Shown: positions 38,482-47,596 of the stretch, piece by piece | How the letters are laid out: each line of letters starts with the position of its first letter | Position numbering within the stretch: the first letter of the stretch is position 1 | Assembly (NCBI GenBank): GCA_022834735.1 | Contig: BQKD01000001.1 | Span: 2,271,659-2,335,658 of the forward strand | Reading direction: 5' to 3' | DNA: 64,000 nucleotides | Source: Erysipelotrichaceae bacterium OPF54 | Lineage (GTDB): Bacteria > Bacillota_I > Bacilli_A > Erysipelotrichales > Erysipelotrichaceae | Position numbers and translations under genes: made by a program | Notes under the pieces: model-generated | Databases searched by the model: none | Told to the model about the DNA's origin: nothing | The model's input: the letters and a program-made list of their open reading frames with translations, nothing else

Positions 38482-39443
38482 CAGCGTGCCTCCTTTTTCG
38501 CTTTTCTTTTCGCCATGATCTTCGTGAGCGAAATTTCCCGATCGCCGAACAGACCGTCCGGCTTGAAGATCATCATGATCACAAGGATCGCTCCATACAG
38601 GATCATACGGATATCGGTAAAATTCTGCAGGATCATATTCAGCAGACCGATCGCAATGGCAGCAAGCACCGAGCTTGTCATGCTTCCCATGCCTCCGAAC
38701 ACGACCATCACAAGGATATCGATCGATTTGTTGAACGTGAACTGCGTCGGTTTGATGACATAGAAATTGCACGCAAACAACGCGCCGGCCGCGCTGGCTA
38801 GGATCGCTCCGATCACAAACGCGAGGACCTTGTATTTTGTCGTGTTGATCCCCATCGCTTCGGCTGCGATCTCATCCTCGCGCACCGCGATGCACGCACG
38901 TCCTGGAGCCGAACGTGTAAAGTTCGAGCACACGACGATCGTGACCACGACACCGAGCAGCAGCAGCGGGAATGTCGTTAACGGCGGGATGCCGCTCAGG
39001 CCGGCCGCTCCGTTGGTGATCTTCATGTTCTGCACGAGGATACGGATGATTTCCGCAAAGCCAAGGGTCGCGATAGCCAGATAGTCCCCTTTCAGACGCA
39101 AGGTCGGAACCGAGACGATCAGCGCGGCTACGATCGAGATCGCAAAGCCGACAAGCAGGCCGATCAGAAGTCCGAAATAGTTCGGCATCATTTTCGTGAT
39201 GACGCCGGCGCTGTAGGCTCCGATGCACATGAACCCGGCATGTCCGAGCGAGAACTGTCCGCAGATACCGATGACCAGGTTCAGCGAAACAGCCAGCATC
39301 ACGTTGATACAAATATTGAACAGCGTGATCTTGTAGTAGGAATTGATGATCCCTACATTCATCATCGTGGAAAGCACGACATAAAGAACGACGATCAGGA
39401 CGATCCACATCAGATTGATCTTGTTGAATACGCTTTTTGTCAT
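38481..39443 (-). CDS. livM: Branched-chain amino acid ABC transporter permease LivM
   Basis: 320 residues with about nine membrane segments and the family motif GDYLAIATLGFAEIIR; REDEIAAEAMGI marks the cytoplasmic loop that contacts the ATPase. It starts three bases after livH ends. Confidence 0.96.
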   Translation of the reverse strand: MTKSVFNKINLMWIVLIVVLYVVLSTMMNVGIINSYYKITLFNICINVMLAVSLNLVIGICGQFSLGHAGFMCIGAYSAGVITKMMPNYFGLLIGLLVGFAISIVAALIVSVPTLRLKGDYLAIATLGFAEIIRILVQNMKITNGAAGLSGIPPLTTFPLLLLGVVVTIVVCSNFTRSAPGRACIAVREDEIAAEAMGINTTKYKVLAFVIGAILASAAGALFACNFYVIKPTQFTFNKSIDILVMVVFGGMGSMTSSVLAAIAIGLLNMILQNFTDIRMILYGAILVIMMIFKPDGLFGDREISLTKIMAKRKAKKEAR

Positions 39444-39446
39444 GCT

Positions 39447-40325
39447 CTACACCTTCTCTCTCTGATTCTTTCCTAATAGACCGGTCGGCTTGACGATCAG
39501 GACAATGATCAGGATCGCGTAAACGATCGCATCGCGGTACAGCGAGCTTCCGTAGGCGACGACCATCGTTTCGGCCATACCGATGAACAGACCGCCGATC
39601 AAGGCGCCCGGAATGCTTCCGATACCGCCGAATACGGCTGCAATGAACGCTTTCAGGCCCGGCACCATCCCCATGAGCGGGTTGATGGAATTGTAATAAA
39701 TGCCGACCAGGATACCGCCGGCTCCGGCCAGGGCCGAACCGATCAAAAATGTAAATGAAATGGTCGTATCGACCGAAATGCCCATGAGCTCGGCAGCGTT
39801 CTCATCGGTGCTCACAGCACGCATGGCACGGCCCATTTTTGTTTTCTGAATAATAAACTGCAGGATCAGCATCAAAACGATCGTGATCACAAAAATATAG
39901 ATCTGCTGGGTCGTGATCTTGATCGGACCCAGATTAAAGGATGCGTTGGAAAGCAGCTGCGGATACGTGCGCTTTTCCGAGCCCATGAAGTAGGCTGTCG
40001 TATATTCGATGACATACGATACACCGATGGCTGTGATCAGCGCGGTGATCCGCGGCGCATGGCGCAAAGGCCGATAGGCGATCCGCTCGATCAGCACGCC
40101 CAGGATGCCGCAAACGACCATGCACATGATCAGGGCCGGAAAAAAACCGAACCCGAAATAGGTCGTCACGATAAATGCCACATACGCGCCGATCATATAT
40201 ACATCGCCGTGCGCGAAGTTGATCAGCTTGATGATACCGTACACCATCGTGTATCCGAGCGCGACCAGAGCGTAAATGCTTCCCAGCGAAAGCCCGTTTA
40301 CGATTTGTTGAAGAAATTGGCTCAT
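39447..40325 (-). CDS. livH: Branched-chain amino acid ABC transporter permease LivH
   Basis: 292 residues with about eight membrane segments, start region LQQIVNGLSLGSIYALVALGYTMVYG and loop STDENAAELMGI, all typical of LivH. Confidence 0.96.
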   Translation of the reverse strand: MSQFLQQIVNGLSLGSIYALVALGYTMVYGIIKLINFAHGDVYMIGAYVAFIVTTYFGFGFFPALIMCMVVCGILGVLIERIAYRPLRHAPRITALITAIGVSYVIEYTTAYFMGSEKRTYPQLLSNASFNLGPIKITTQQIYIFVITIVLMLILQFIIQKTKMGRAMRAVSTDENAAELMGISVDTTISFTFLIGSALAGAGGILVGIYYNSINPLMGMVPGLKAFIAAVFGGIGSIPGALIGGLFIGMAETMVVAYGSSLYRDAIVYAILIIVLIVKPTGLLGKNQREKV

Positions 40326-40349
40326 TTTTTCACTCTCTTTCTGAATTGG

Positions 40350-40378
40350 AAAAAAGGGGAAATTGCTTCCCCTTTAAT
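40350..40378 (-). promoter_or_regulatory. Hairpin between livJ and livH
   Basis: AAAGGGGAA and TTCCCCTTT pair around ATTGC, with a short T stretch. It lies between the binding-protein gene and the permease gene; such hairpins often stabilise or partly stop the transcript so that more binding protein is made. Confidence 0.6.
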
Positions 40379-40392
40379 CATGCAAAGGCTAT

Positions 40393-41577
40393 TTAGTCAA
40401 CCGATACTTCCGTTGCCTCTGTCTGTACACCGTCAACCTGGTTAACGACCATTACGCTCTTGATCGGTGTATGTGTTTTTTCGTCAAATTTGAACGTTCC
40501 TGTGATTCCTGTGAATTCAGCTTTCTTGATGGCTTCGTTCAGTTCGGCGCCTGTCTTGCCGGTCGCTTCAAGCTGGTCGAGAACAAGATTTGTCGCGTCG
40601 TAAGCAAGGGCGGAGAACATATTCGGCGTTTCATCGTATTTCGCTTTATACGCATCGATGAATGCATTCAGTTCGTCCGAAGCGTCCACCGTCGTATACG
40701 CTGTCGTATACCATACCTGGTTCAGGTTTTCCTTTCCGGCAAGCTCGGAAAGCACTTCGGATTCGAATCCGTCCGCGCCGACGATCGGGCAGTCGATTCC
40801 GTCTGTACGGGCCTGTTTGATGATCAGGCCGGCTTCGGAATAGTATCCTGCGATATAAAGAACATCGAAATCCTTGCTTTTCATGGAAGTCAGCATGGAT
40901 GCAAAGTCGGTATCGCCCGCATTGTATTGTTCGTGCGCCACGACCTCGCCGCCGTGTTCCTTGAATGTTTCCTCGAACTGGCTGGCAAGACCCTGACCGT
41001 AGTCGGATGTTTCATTGATGACTGCCGCTTTTTTGCAGTTGAGCGTATCTGCTGCGTAAATAGCCATTGCCGCTCCCTGATAGGAATCCTCGAAGCATAC
41101 ACGCCATGCGTATTCGTAAGCGGTATCCCCGTTCATCATCGCATCCACCTGTGTGGCACTTGGCGAAATGACCGGTACGTTGTTTTCATCCGCAACCGCA
41201 TAAGTCGCGATCGAGGCGCCGGAAGTTGCAGGACCTACGATCGCCGCAACACCATCCTCTGTACAGAGCTTGATTGCCTGGGTCGTACTTTCTGCCGCAT
41301 CGCCTTTATCGTCCACTTCAACGCCTTCCGCCTTGAACTTCGTATCTGTACGGGCGTTGTACTGTTCGATCGCAAGCTGCGCCGCATTGCGTTCCGCCTG
41401 GCCGTAGCTTGATACATCGCCGCTGAGCTCAAAGTTGAGACCGATCTTGACAGTATCCCCCTCATTTAATGTTTTTCCTTCTGCGCCGCCGTTTCCTCCG
41501 GCACCTGAAGAGCATCCTGCAAGCATTGCAGCTGCCATAGCGCCGGACGCAAGCACTTTCCACATGTTACCTTTCAT
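40393..41577 (-). CDS. livJ: Branched-chain amino acid ABC transporter, substrate-binding lipoprotein
   Basis: 394 residues. Signal with lipobox (AMLAGC, Cys 22), Gly/Ser linker, then a type I periplasmic-binding fold starting VKIGLNFELSGDVSSYGQAE; AAIVGPATSGASIA is the ligand-site segment of this family. Anchored outside the membrane, it delivers amino acid to LivHM. First gene of the operon. Exact ligand (Leu, Ile, Val or another) is not fixed by sequence. Confidence 0.95.
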   Translation of the reverse strand: MKGNMWKVLASGAMAAAMLAGCSSGAGGNGGAEGKTLNEGDTVKIGLNFELSGDVSSYGQAERNAAQLAIEQYNARTDTKFKAEGVEVDDKGDAAESTTQAIKLCTEDGVAAIVGPATSGASIATYAVADENNVPVISPSATQVDAMMNGDTAYEYAWRVCFEDSYQGAAMAIYAADTLNCKKAAVINETSDYGQGLASQFEETFKEHGGEVVAHEQYNAGDTDFASMLTSMKSKDFDVLYIAGYYSEAGLIIKQARTDGIDCPIVGADGFESEVLSELAGKENLNQVWYTTAYTTVDASDELNAFIDAYKAKYDETPNMFSALAYDATNLVLDQLEATGKTGAELNEAIKKAEFTGITGTFKFDEKTHTPIKSVMVVNQVDGVQTEATEVSVD

Positions 41578-41607
41578 AGTCCTTAGTTCCTCCCATAATA
41601 TGTCCTA

Positions 41608-41636
41608 ATGATACCCAAAGAATCACACAAAATCAA
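41608..41636 (-). promoter_or_regulatory. Promoter of the liv operon
   Basis: On the minus strand TTGATT (41636-41631), a 17-base spacer and TATCAT (41613-41608), about 30 bases before livJ. No operator is evident. Confidence 0.65.
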
Positions 41637-41732
41637 GAATTGTTTTCATGTTTTTTCAACAATCAATGAAAACTGTTTTCATCCCAACATTTTGCAGGAA
41701 GCAAGTATAATAGGAAAGGAGAAGTGAATACA

Positions 41733-42947
41733 ATGCAGACAATTAAAGAAATTTACAAGATCGGCCCCGGACCAAGCTCGTCCCACACCTTTGGTCCGAT
41801 GCGTGCCGCACAATATATCAAAGAAACCTATCCGGATGCCCAAAAAGTGGAAGTGACGCTGTTCGGTTCCCTGGCATTTACAGGCAAAGGCCACCTGACC
41901 GATATGATCATTCAGAAAACGCTGAAACCAGTGCCCAACGAGATCCGTTTCGACTATAAGACACCGGTCGAACATCCGAATACGATGGAATTCAAGGTCT
42001 ATGAAAACGACGAAGTGAAAGCCGTCCATTCTTTCGTATCGATCGGCGGCGGAAAGATCGAACGGGACGGCGAAAAGGCGCTGGAATCAAAAAAGCTGTA
42101 CCCTCATACGACCATGGACGAGATCCATGCCTACTGCAAGCAGAATCATCTCACTTTCGACGAATATGTCGACCAGGTGGAAGACAAGGATTTCGATACC
42201 TACATGAAATCGATCTACAGCGCCATGATCAAAAGTGTCAAAAAAGGATTATCGAAAACCGGCGTGCTGCCCGGCTCCTTGAAGCTCGACCGGGTCGCCA
42301 GCGCTCTCAATCAGTCCGCCAAAAGCTGCGATGACCTGACCGAACAGAATGCGCTCCTGCTCGCAAGCTATGCCTATGCGGCCAGCGAACAAAACGCGGC
42401 CGGAGGGATCGTCGTGACAGCGCCGACCATGGGCAGCTGCGGCGTGATCCCGGCCCTGCTCTACCATTACGCCTATGATCTGGGCTATCCGAAAAGCAAG
42501 CTGATCAAAGGCCTGAAGATAGCTGGGCTGATCGGCAACCTCATTCAGTACAATGCGACGATTTCCGGCGCGAAAGCCGGCTGTCAGGCCGAGGTAGGGG
42601 CTGCCTGCTCCATGGGAGCGGCCATGATCGCCTATCTTCAGGGACAGACCAACTCGCAGATCGAATGTGCGGCAGAGATCGGTCTCGAGCATCACTTAGG
42701 GCTGACGTGCGATCCGGTCGGCGGATATGTTATGATCCCTTGCATCGAACGCAACGCGGTTGCCGCGCAAAGAGCGATCGATGCGGCAAGACTGGCGAAA
42801 TATCTGCGGAACGTGAAGAAAAACCGGGTCAGCTTCGATATGGTGGTCAAAACGATGAACCTGACCGGGATCAAGCTGCCGATGGAATTGAAGGAAAGCG
42901 CACTGGGCGGCCTGGCAGTCGTGGTGCCCAGCGAAGAAAAAAAATAA
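41733..42947 (+). CDS. L-serine dehydratase, iron-sulfur type, single chain
   Basis: 404 residues from ATG 41733 (AAAGGAG 11 bases upstream; a GTG at 41724 is too close to that site). It converts serine to pyruvate and ammonia. The N-terminal beta domain (GPGPSSSHTFGP) precedes the alpha domain with Cys in MGSCGVIPALL, LTCDPVGG and VMIPCIERN, which bind the 4Fe-4S cluster. A TATAAT box is near 41707. It diverges from the liv operon, and glyA elsewhere in the window also handles serine. Confidence 0.96.
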   Translation: MQTIKEIYKIGPGPSSSHTFGPMRAAQYIKETYPDAQKVEVTLFGSLAFTGKGHLTDMIIQKTLKPVPNEIRFDYKTPVEHPNTMEFKVYENDEVKAVHSFVSIGGGKIERDGEKALESKKLYPHTTMDEIHAYCKQNHLTFDEYVDQVEDKDFDTYMKSIYSAMIKSVKKGLSKTGVLPGSLKLDRVASALNQSAKSCDDLTEQNALLLASYAYAASEQNAAGGIVVTAPTMGSCGVIPALLYHYAYDLGYPKSKLIKGLKIAGLIGNLIQYNATISGAKAGCQAEVGAACSMGAAMIAYLQGQTNSQIECAAEIGLEHHLGLTCDPVGGYVMIPCIERNAVAAQRAIDAARLAKYLRNVKKNRVSFDMVVKTMNLTGIKLPMELKESALGGLAVVVPSEEKK

Positions 42948-42960
42948 TACGATCCGGCAC

Positions 42961-42992
42961 GAAGGAAGGAATTTAACCATTCCTTCTTTTTC
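42961..42992. terminator. Convergent terminator after the serine dehydratase gene
   Basis: GAAGGAAT and ATTCCTTC form the stem around TTAACC, followed by T5; overlaps the 3' end of the lysozyme-like gene. Confidence 0.85.
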
Positions 42993-43632
42993 ATTCATCC
43001 AGAGCATCAAGTGCCTGATGGATCAGCTGCACATAGAACATATTGCCGTAGGCATAGCGCCAGCCTCCGTTTTCAGATACGGCGATCGGATTATTGTAGT
43101 CCACACGTGCATGATCGGCTTTTTGCGCCGCATACTCCTGCGCCATTTCGAACGAATAGGTCCCGCCCCGGTCCGCAGCGTAATACAGAAAATCTTTTCC
43201 ATAATTGTATGCCTGGAATATGCAGTCCTGATCCGCTCCAAGAGCACTTCCTTCGTTTAAGAGCTGGGCATAGTAACGGACACCTTGCTGAATGGATTCA
43301 TCCCGTGATAAGGAATCCGGCTTCAGCCCGAGCGATTCGCTGGCCTGGAACACGTCTTCCCCGCTTCCGCCGCTTTCCACCATCACGAGCGCATATAAAT
43401 CATTGACCTTCTCTTCGATCCCTTCGATCTGTGCCTGCACGCGGATCTGTTCCTTGAGCGTATCATCCAGAGCGTACGGGACATACTCTGTTTCAGCGGC
43501 AGCCGGTTCCTGTCCGCCCGGCCTTTCCGAAACCCAGCTCATTCCTGCTGCCAGTACCATTCCAAGGAAAACAACTCTTCGCCAGGAAATCCTCCGGACC
43601 GGAGGCGGGCTCGTTCGATATTTCTTCCTCAT
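42991..43632 (-). CDS. Secreted lysozyme-like (SLT-fold) protein
   Basis: 213 residues from ATG 43632. A basic N-terminus and one membrane segment (VVFLGMVLAAGMSWV) lead to a lysozyme-like domain (about 65-213): LYALVMVESGGSGEDVFQAS carries the catalytic Glu, followed by GVRYYAQLL and IFQAYNYG. This is the family found in CwlT and conjugation-associated lysozymes; here no conjugation genes adjoin it, so a cell-wall role is more likely. Confidence 0.87.
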   Translation of the reverse strand: MRKKYRTSPPPVRRISWRRVVFLGMVLAAGMSWVSERPGGQEPAAAETEYVPYALDDTLKEQIRVQAQIEGIEEKVNDLYALVMVESGGSGEDVFQASESLGLKPDSLSRDESIQQGVRYYAQLLNEGSALGADQDCIFQAYNYGKDFLYYAADRGGTYSFEMAQEYAAQKADHARVDYNNPIAVSENGGWRYAYGNMFYVQLIHQALDALDE

Positions 43633-43690
43633 GGTTCCATTATAAAATGCGAAGACAGAATCCAATCTTACATTGATTTCTCTTTATATC

Positions 43691-43724
43691 AAAAAAAATA
43701 CTGCCGGTCGATGGCAGTATTTCA
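43691..43724 (-). terminator. Terminator of the C69 peptidase gene
   Basis: AAATACTGCC and GGCAGTATTT pair around GGTCGAT, with T8 on the minus strand. Confidence 0.88.
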
Positions 43725-43741
43725 TGTATTTCTGCTTTGTT

Positions 43742-45169
43742 TTACGCATCGCTGCGTGCATAAGCATTTTTCATATTCATGCTCAATTCGTACAAGACCT
43801 TGTCCAGTGTCTCGATCGTCTCCTTCTGGACCATATCGCTGATTTCCTGATTCGCTTTTTCGCGCAGATTTCTGCGGTCCTCTTCGGCCGCATTTTCGAG
43901 CAGATGATCATAGCGGTCCATGATCTCATGGCTTTGCGCAGCTACCTTGTTCTGGTAGCGCTCGATGTGGATGAGCGAATTTTTGTATGACGCATCGGCC
44001 ATGGCCGCCATCAGACGGGACGACCAGTAGAAATTATCGGTCGATACGTTCTGGGTCGTATTGTCCATATATTCGGGCGTATAATTGACGTCTGCGTAAA
44101 ACGGAACAAGCGCGTTGAACGGATTGGACGCAAAGGCGATCCATTCTTTGGCATCGCGGTCTTCATATGTCTGGATGACGCCAAGCACACAGTTGCGGTT
44201 GACACCGATCGAACGGAACGCGCCAGCCTGCGCGCTCGACGCCGCATACGGATCATATGGAGTGCCTTGAAAATGGGCGCTGAGAATGTATTTTACATCC
44301 TCGATCGTGATCTTCTTTTCAGGCACCATGCTCCATGGCAGATCATCCGATCTTGGCCCGTACTGCGCGTTTGGACCATCCCATTTATAAGTGGACGGAT
44401 TGAAATAGCGAAGCATGTACCACGCTCTTGGCGTATTGTAGACATGATCCGAATCATCATGGGATCCAAAGGCTGCCCGGGGATCAAATGTCCCGTTCAA
44501 AGAAAGGTCCAGATGGTTTTTTTCAACAAATTCCTTCAGATCGGCTGAACACATATTTGCTTTCTGTTTTGAATACGCGTCCTTGAAATCGAAGGCATCG
44601 ATCCCCTGCTGATTGGGCATCACGACATACCGGTCATCCGGCACCCGTCTGGCCATCCAGTGATGTCCGCCGATCGATTCGAACCACCAGATTTCCTGGC
44701 TGTCGCAGAATGCAATTCCGTTCATTTCATACGTGCCGTAGGTTTCATGCAGTTTTCCTAAACGCTCCACCCCTTCGCGTGCCGTGCGGATATACGGCAA
44801 AGTGATCGTGACCAGATCCTCTTCTCCGATACCGTCTTCCACGAGCGGATCGGCCCCAAGCACACGCGCATTCGATGTGATGGTTTCTGTTGCGCTCATG
44901 CCGACATTGGCTTCATTGACACCGCATGCAGCCCAGATCCCGTTTCCTTTGATCACATTCGGACAGGCAGTATATCGCATCGGATCATCCGGCAGCTTGA
45001 TCTTCGCATGGGAAATAACCGATGTGTAATCGCGCGGCTGCTCCTGCGGATGAACGACTGTAAAACGTTTGACTGTAAACTTTCCGGCTCCTGAATCATC
45101 ATTTCTCGCAATGATGCACGAACCGTCATATGACACTTTCCTTCCAACCAGAATTGTTGTGCAGGCCAT
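43742..45169 (-). CDS. C69-family dipeptidase (PepD-like)
   Basis: 475 residues. MACTTILVGRKVSYDGS at the start holds the Cys that becomes the N-terminal nucleophile in C69 enzymes; the adjacent IIARNDDSG is also typical. No signal peptide, so it is expected to act in the cytoplasm on dipeptides. It is monocistronic with a terminator downstream. Confidence 0.93.
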   Translation of the reverse strand: MACTTILVGRKVSYDGSCIIARNDDSGAGKFTVKRFTVVHPQEQPRDYTSVISHAKIKLPDDPMRYTACPNVIKGNGIWAACGVNEANVGMSATETITSNARVLGADPLVEDGIGEEDLVTITLPYIRTAREGVERLGKLHETYGTYEMNGIAFCDSQEIWWFESIGGHHWMARRVPDDRYVVMPNQQGIDAFDFKDAYSKQKANMCSADLKEFVEKNHLDLSLNGTFDPRAAFGSHDDSDHVYNTPRAWYMLRYFNPSTYKWDGPNAQYGPRSDDLPWSMVPEKKITIEDVKYILSAHFQGTPYDPYAASSAQAGAFRSIGVNRNCVLGVIQTYEDRDAKEWIAFASNPFNALVPFYADVNYTPEYMDNTTQNVSTDNFYWSSRLMAAMADASYKNSLIHIERYQNKVAAQSHEIMDRYDHLLENAAEEDRRNLREKANQEISDMVQKETIETLDKVLYELSMNMKNAYARSDA

Positions 45170-45264
45170 ACTACTTACCTCCTATAAAACTCGTTCTTAT
45201 CATACTCTTTTCGTAGGAAAAGTGCCATTTAAAAAGCAACCTGCCTTTCGACAAGCTGCCATTT

Positions 45265-45573
45265 CTATACAGAATCTTTTTCAGCAGAAGCGTCCGTTTC
45301 AGAACTTTGCTTTTCTGAAGATCCGTTCTCTTCTGATGTTTCTTTCTTCGCAGTGCTGCCGCTTTCTGTATCTTCTTTACGATCCTTCTTATCAAAGCGG
45401 CCACGCTCTTTTTTCCGTTCTTCCATTCTTCTGTCGGCCAGTTCATATCTTTCAAAACGATGGCCGGCATGCATCCGCTCCAGAGCTGCTCCGCCCATTC
45501 CGCCAAGCAGCAGGGTCAGGACAAATCCAGCGATCAGAGCTGCCTTTTTATGTGCAAAAATAAACTGTTTCAT
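45265..45573 (-). CDS. Small exported or membrane-anchored charged protein
   Basis: 102 residues. One hydrophobic segment (ALIAGFVLTLLLGGMGGAAL) is followed by a highly charged, low-complexity tail rich in Lys, Glu and Ser, probably disordered. GGAGG precedes ATG 45573. No family recognised. Confidence 0.75.
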   Translation of the reverse strand: MKQFIFAHKKAALIAGFVLTLLLGGMGGAALERMHAGHRFERYELADRRMEERKKERGRFDKKDRKEDTESGSTAKKETSEENGSSEKQSSETDASAEKDSV

Positions 45574-45625
45574 CGTAAATACCTCCGTTACAGCGGGAGT
45601 ATACGATTCATCACTTAAGATATTC

Positions 45626-46270
45626 TTAAATACCTAGCAGAAAAACAGAAATATTCGAGAAAAGATCGATGAACCAGGTGCGCAGCATGGCCATTGGTCC
45701 GCCAATCAGTCCGCTGTAAATAAGCGCGAACAGCAGCAGATTCATCCACCATGCCCCGTTGTTGATGCGGTAATACACATGGTCGGGCAGAAAGCTCCAG
45801 AGGATCTTGGCCCCGTCCAGAGGCGGTATAGGGATCAGGTTGAAAATTCCGAATCCGATCGACATCGAAGCGGTCAGAGCCAGCGTGCGCGTGACATACA
45901 CCGCGGCCATGCCGTACGGTGCGAATTTGTAGATCAGAAAATACACGAAGACGCACACAAACGCAAGCAGAAAATTGGCAAGAGGGCCCGCAAAGCTTGT
46001 CCATATAATTCCGGATTTCGGATCTTTATAATAGCGTGAATCGATCGGCACCGGCTTGGCCCAGCCAAAACCGAACGCAAGCAGACAGAGCATTCCGAGC
46101 CAGTCAATGTGGCGTAGCGGATTGAGCGAAAGCCGGCCTGCATATTTAGCGCTTGGATCACCCAGCCAGTACGATACGAGGCCGTGCGCCAGTTCGTGAA
46201 CGCTCATGCTCAAAATGACCGCAATGATCATCATGAGCAGTTCGGAAATCGATAAACCAGCCAGTCTCAT
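45626..46270 (-). CDS. M50-type site-2 protease family membrane protein
   Basis: 214 residues, about five to six membrane segments. The zinc site HELAHG lies at about residue 25 and the second motif NLIPIPPLDG at about 145, as in the short, PDZ-less S2P group (YwhC-like). It cuts proteins within the membrane; the substrate is unknown. Its ATG overlaps the ychF stop by one base, so the two are coupled. Confidence 0.93.
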   Translation of the reverse strand: MRLAGLSISELLMMIIAVILSMSVHELAHGLVSYWLGDPSAKYAGRLSLNPLRHIDWLGMLCLLAFGFGWAKPVPIDSRYYKDPKSGIIWTSFAGPLANFLLAFVCVFVYFLIYKFAPYGMAAVYVTRTLALTASMSIGFGIFNLIPIPPLDGAKILWSFLPDHVYYRINNGAWWMNLLLFALIYSGLIGGPMAMLRTWFIDLFSNISVFLLGI

Positions 46271-47373
46271 TATACATTGAACCTGAAGTGCATGATATCG
46301 CCATCCTGGACGACATATTCCTTGCCTTCCAGACGAAGCTTTCCGGCTTCCTTGATCGCATGTTCGCTTTCGAGCTGATCGATATCATCAAACGTATAGA
46401 CTTCGGCACGGATAAATCCGCGTTTGAAGTCGGTATGGATGACACCGGCACAATCCGGCGCCTTCATTCCTTTCTTGAATGTCCACGCGCGGCATTCATC
46501 TTCTCCGGCTGTCAGGAACGTGCAAAGCCCCAGGATATCATAGGCTTTGCGGATCAGCTGATCGAGACCGGACTGAGGCAGGCCAAGCTCTTCGAGAAAC
46601 ACGGATTTTTCTTCCGGATCGAGCGAGGACAGATCTTCTTCGATCTTTGCGCAAAGCGCAACGACTTCGCTGTTCTCCTTTTCGGCAAAATCCTTTACAG
46701 CCGCATAGTACGGGTTGGATTCCGGATCCATGACCCCTTCTTCATCCATATTTGCGACATAAATGACCGGTTTCGATGAAAGCAGATTGTAGTTTTTCAG
46801 AAGCAGGAGCTCGTCTTCGTCCAGTTCCAGGGAACGGGCAGGCTTTCCGGCTTCAAGATGAGGCTTTAGCTTTTCTAGCAGAGCCATCTCTGTTTTTGCT
46901 TCCTTGTCATTTGTCGTTTTTGATTTTCTCTCCACCTTGGCGATCCGGTTTTCGATGGTCTGCAGATCGGCCAGGATGAGCTCAAGATTGATGATCTCGA
47001 TATCCCGTATCGGATCGATCGTATTTTCCACGTGCGTGATGTTCGGATCGTCGAAGCAGCGCACGACATGGCAGATCGCATCGGTCAGACGGATGTTGCT
47101 CAAAAACTGGTTTCCGAGACCTTCTCCTTTGGATGCGCCTTTCACGAGCCCGGCAATATCCGTGAACTCGAACGTAGTGTAAATGGTTTTTTTCGGATGA
47201 AAGAGCTCGACAAGACGATCGATCCGTCTGTCCGGCACTTCTACTACTCCGACATTGGGCTGAATGGTCGCAAACGGATAGTTTGCTGCCTCAACCTGTG
47301 ATTTTGTGATGGCATTGAACAATGTCGATTTCCCGACATTCGGCAAGCCGACAATTCCTGCAGTTAACGGCAT
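46270..47373 (-). CDS. ychF: Ribosome-binding ATPase YchF
   Basis: 367 residues. G1 GLPNVGKST, and ANMDE replaces the usual NKxD, which explains ATP preference in this family. The C-terminal TGS domain (GEDECRAWTFKKGMKAPDCAG...) is complete. It binds ribosomes and has roles in stress responses. Confidence 0.97.
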   Translation of the reverse strand: MPLTAGIVGLPNVGKSTLFNAITKSQVEAANYPFATIQPNVGVVEVPDRRIDRLVELFHPKKTIYTTFEFTDIAGLVKGASKGEGLGNQFLSNIRLTDAICHVVRCFDDPNITHVENTIDPIRDIEIINLELILADLQTIENRIAKVERKSKTTNDKEAKTEMALLEKLKPHLEAGKPARSLELDEDELLLLKNYNLLSSKPVIYVANMDEEGVMDPESNPYYAAVKDFAEKENSEVVALCAKIEEDLSSLDPEEKSVFLEELGLPQSGLDQLIRKAYDILGLCTFLTAGEDECRAWTFKKGMKAPDCAGVIHTDFKRGFIRAEVYTFDDIDQLESEHAIKEAGKLRLEGKEYVVQDGDIMHFRFNV

Positions 47374-47392
47374 GATGATTCCTTCCTTTTAT

Positions 47393-47596
47393 TTACTGAG
47401 CCGCCCTTTCGACGACTTTTTTCAGACTTTTTTCGAACTTCTGGCGCGGCATCAGTACGCTCGTCCCGCAGCCAAGGCATTTGATTCGTATATCTGCACC
47501 CATACGGATGATCTTCCACTGTTTAGAAAGATGGCACGGGTGTTCCTTTTTCAGCTCTACGATATCATTCAGATCGTACTCGATCTTTTCTTTCAT
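47393..47596 (-). CDS. DUF951 protein
   Basis: 67 residues from ATG 47596. Family pattern DIVELKKEHPCHLSKQWKIIRMGADIRIKCLGCG, with Cys in KCLGCG. Function unknown; often next to ychF in Bacillota, as here (19 bases). It overlaps the end of folD by 32 bases. Confidence 0.9.
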   Translation of the reverse strand: MKEKIEYDLNDIVELKKEHPCHLSKQWKIIRMGADIRIKCLGCGTSVLMPRQKFEKSLKKVVERAAQ

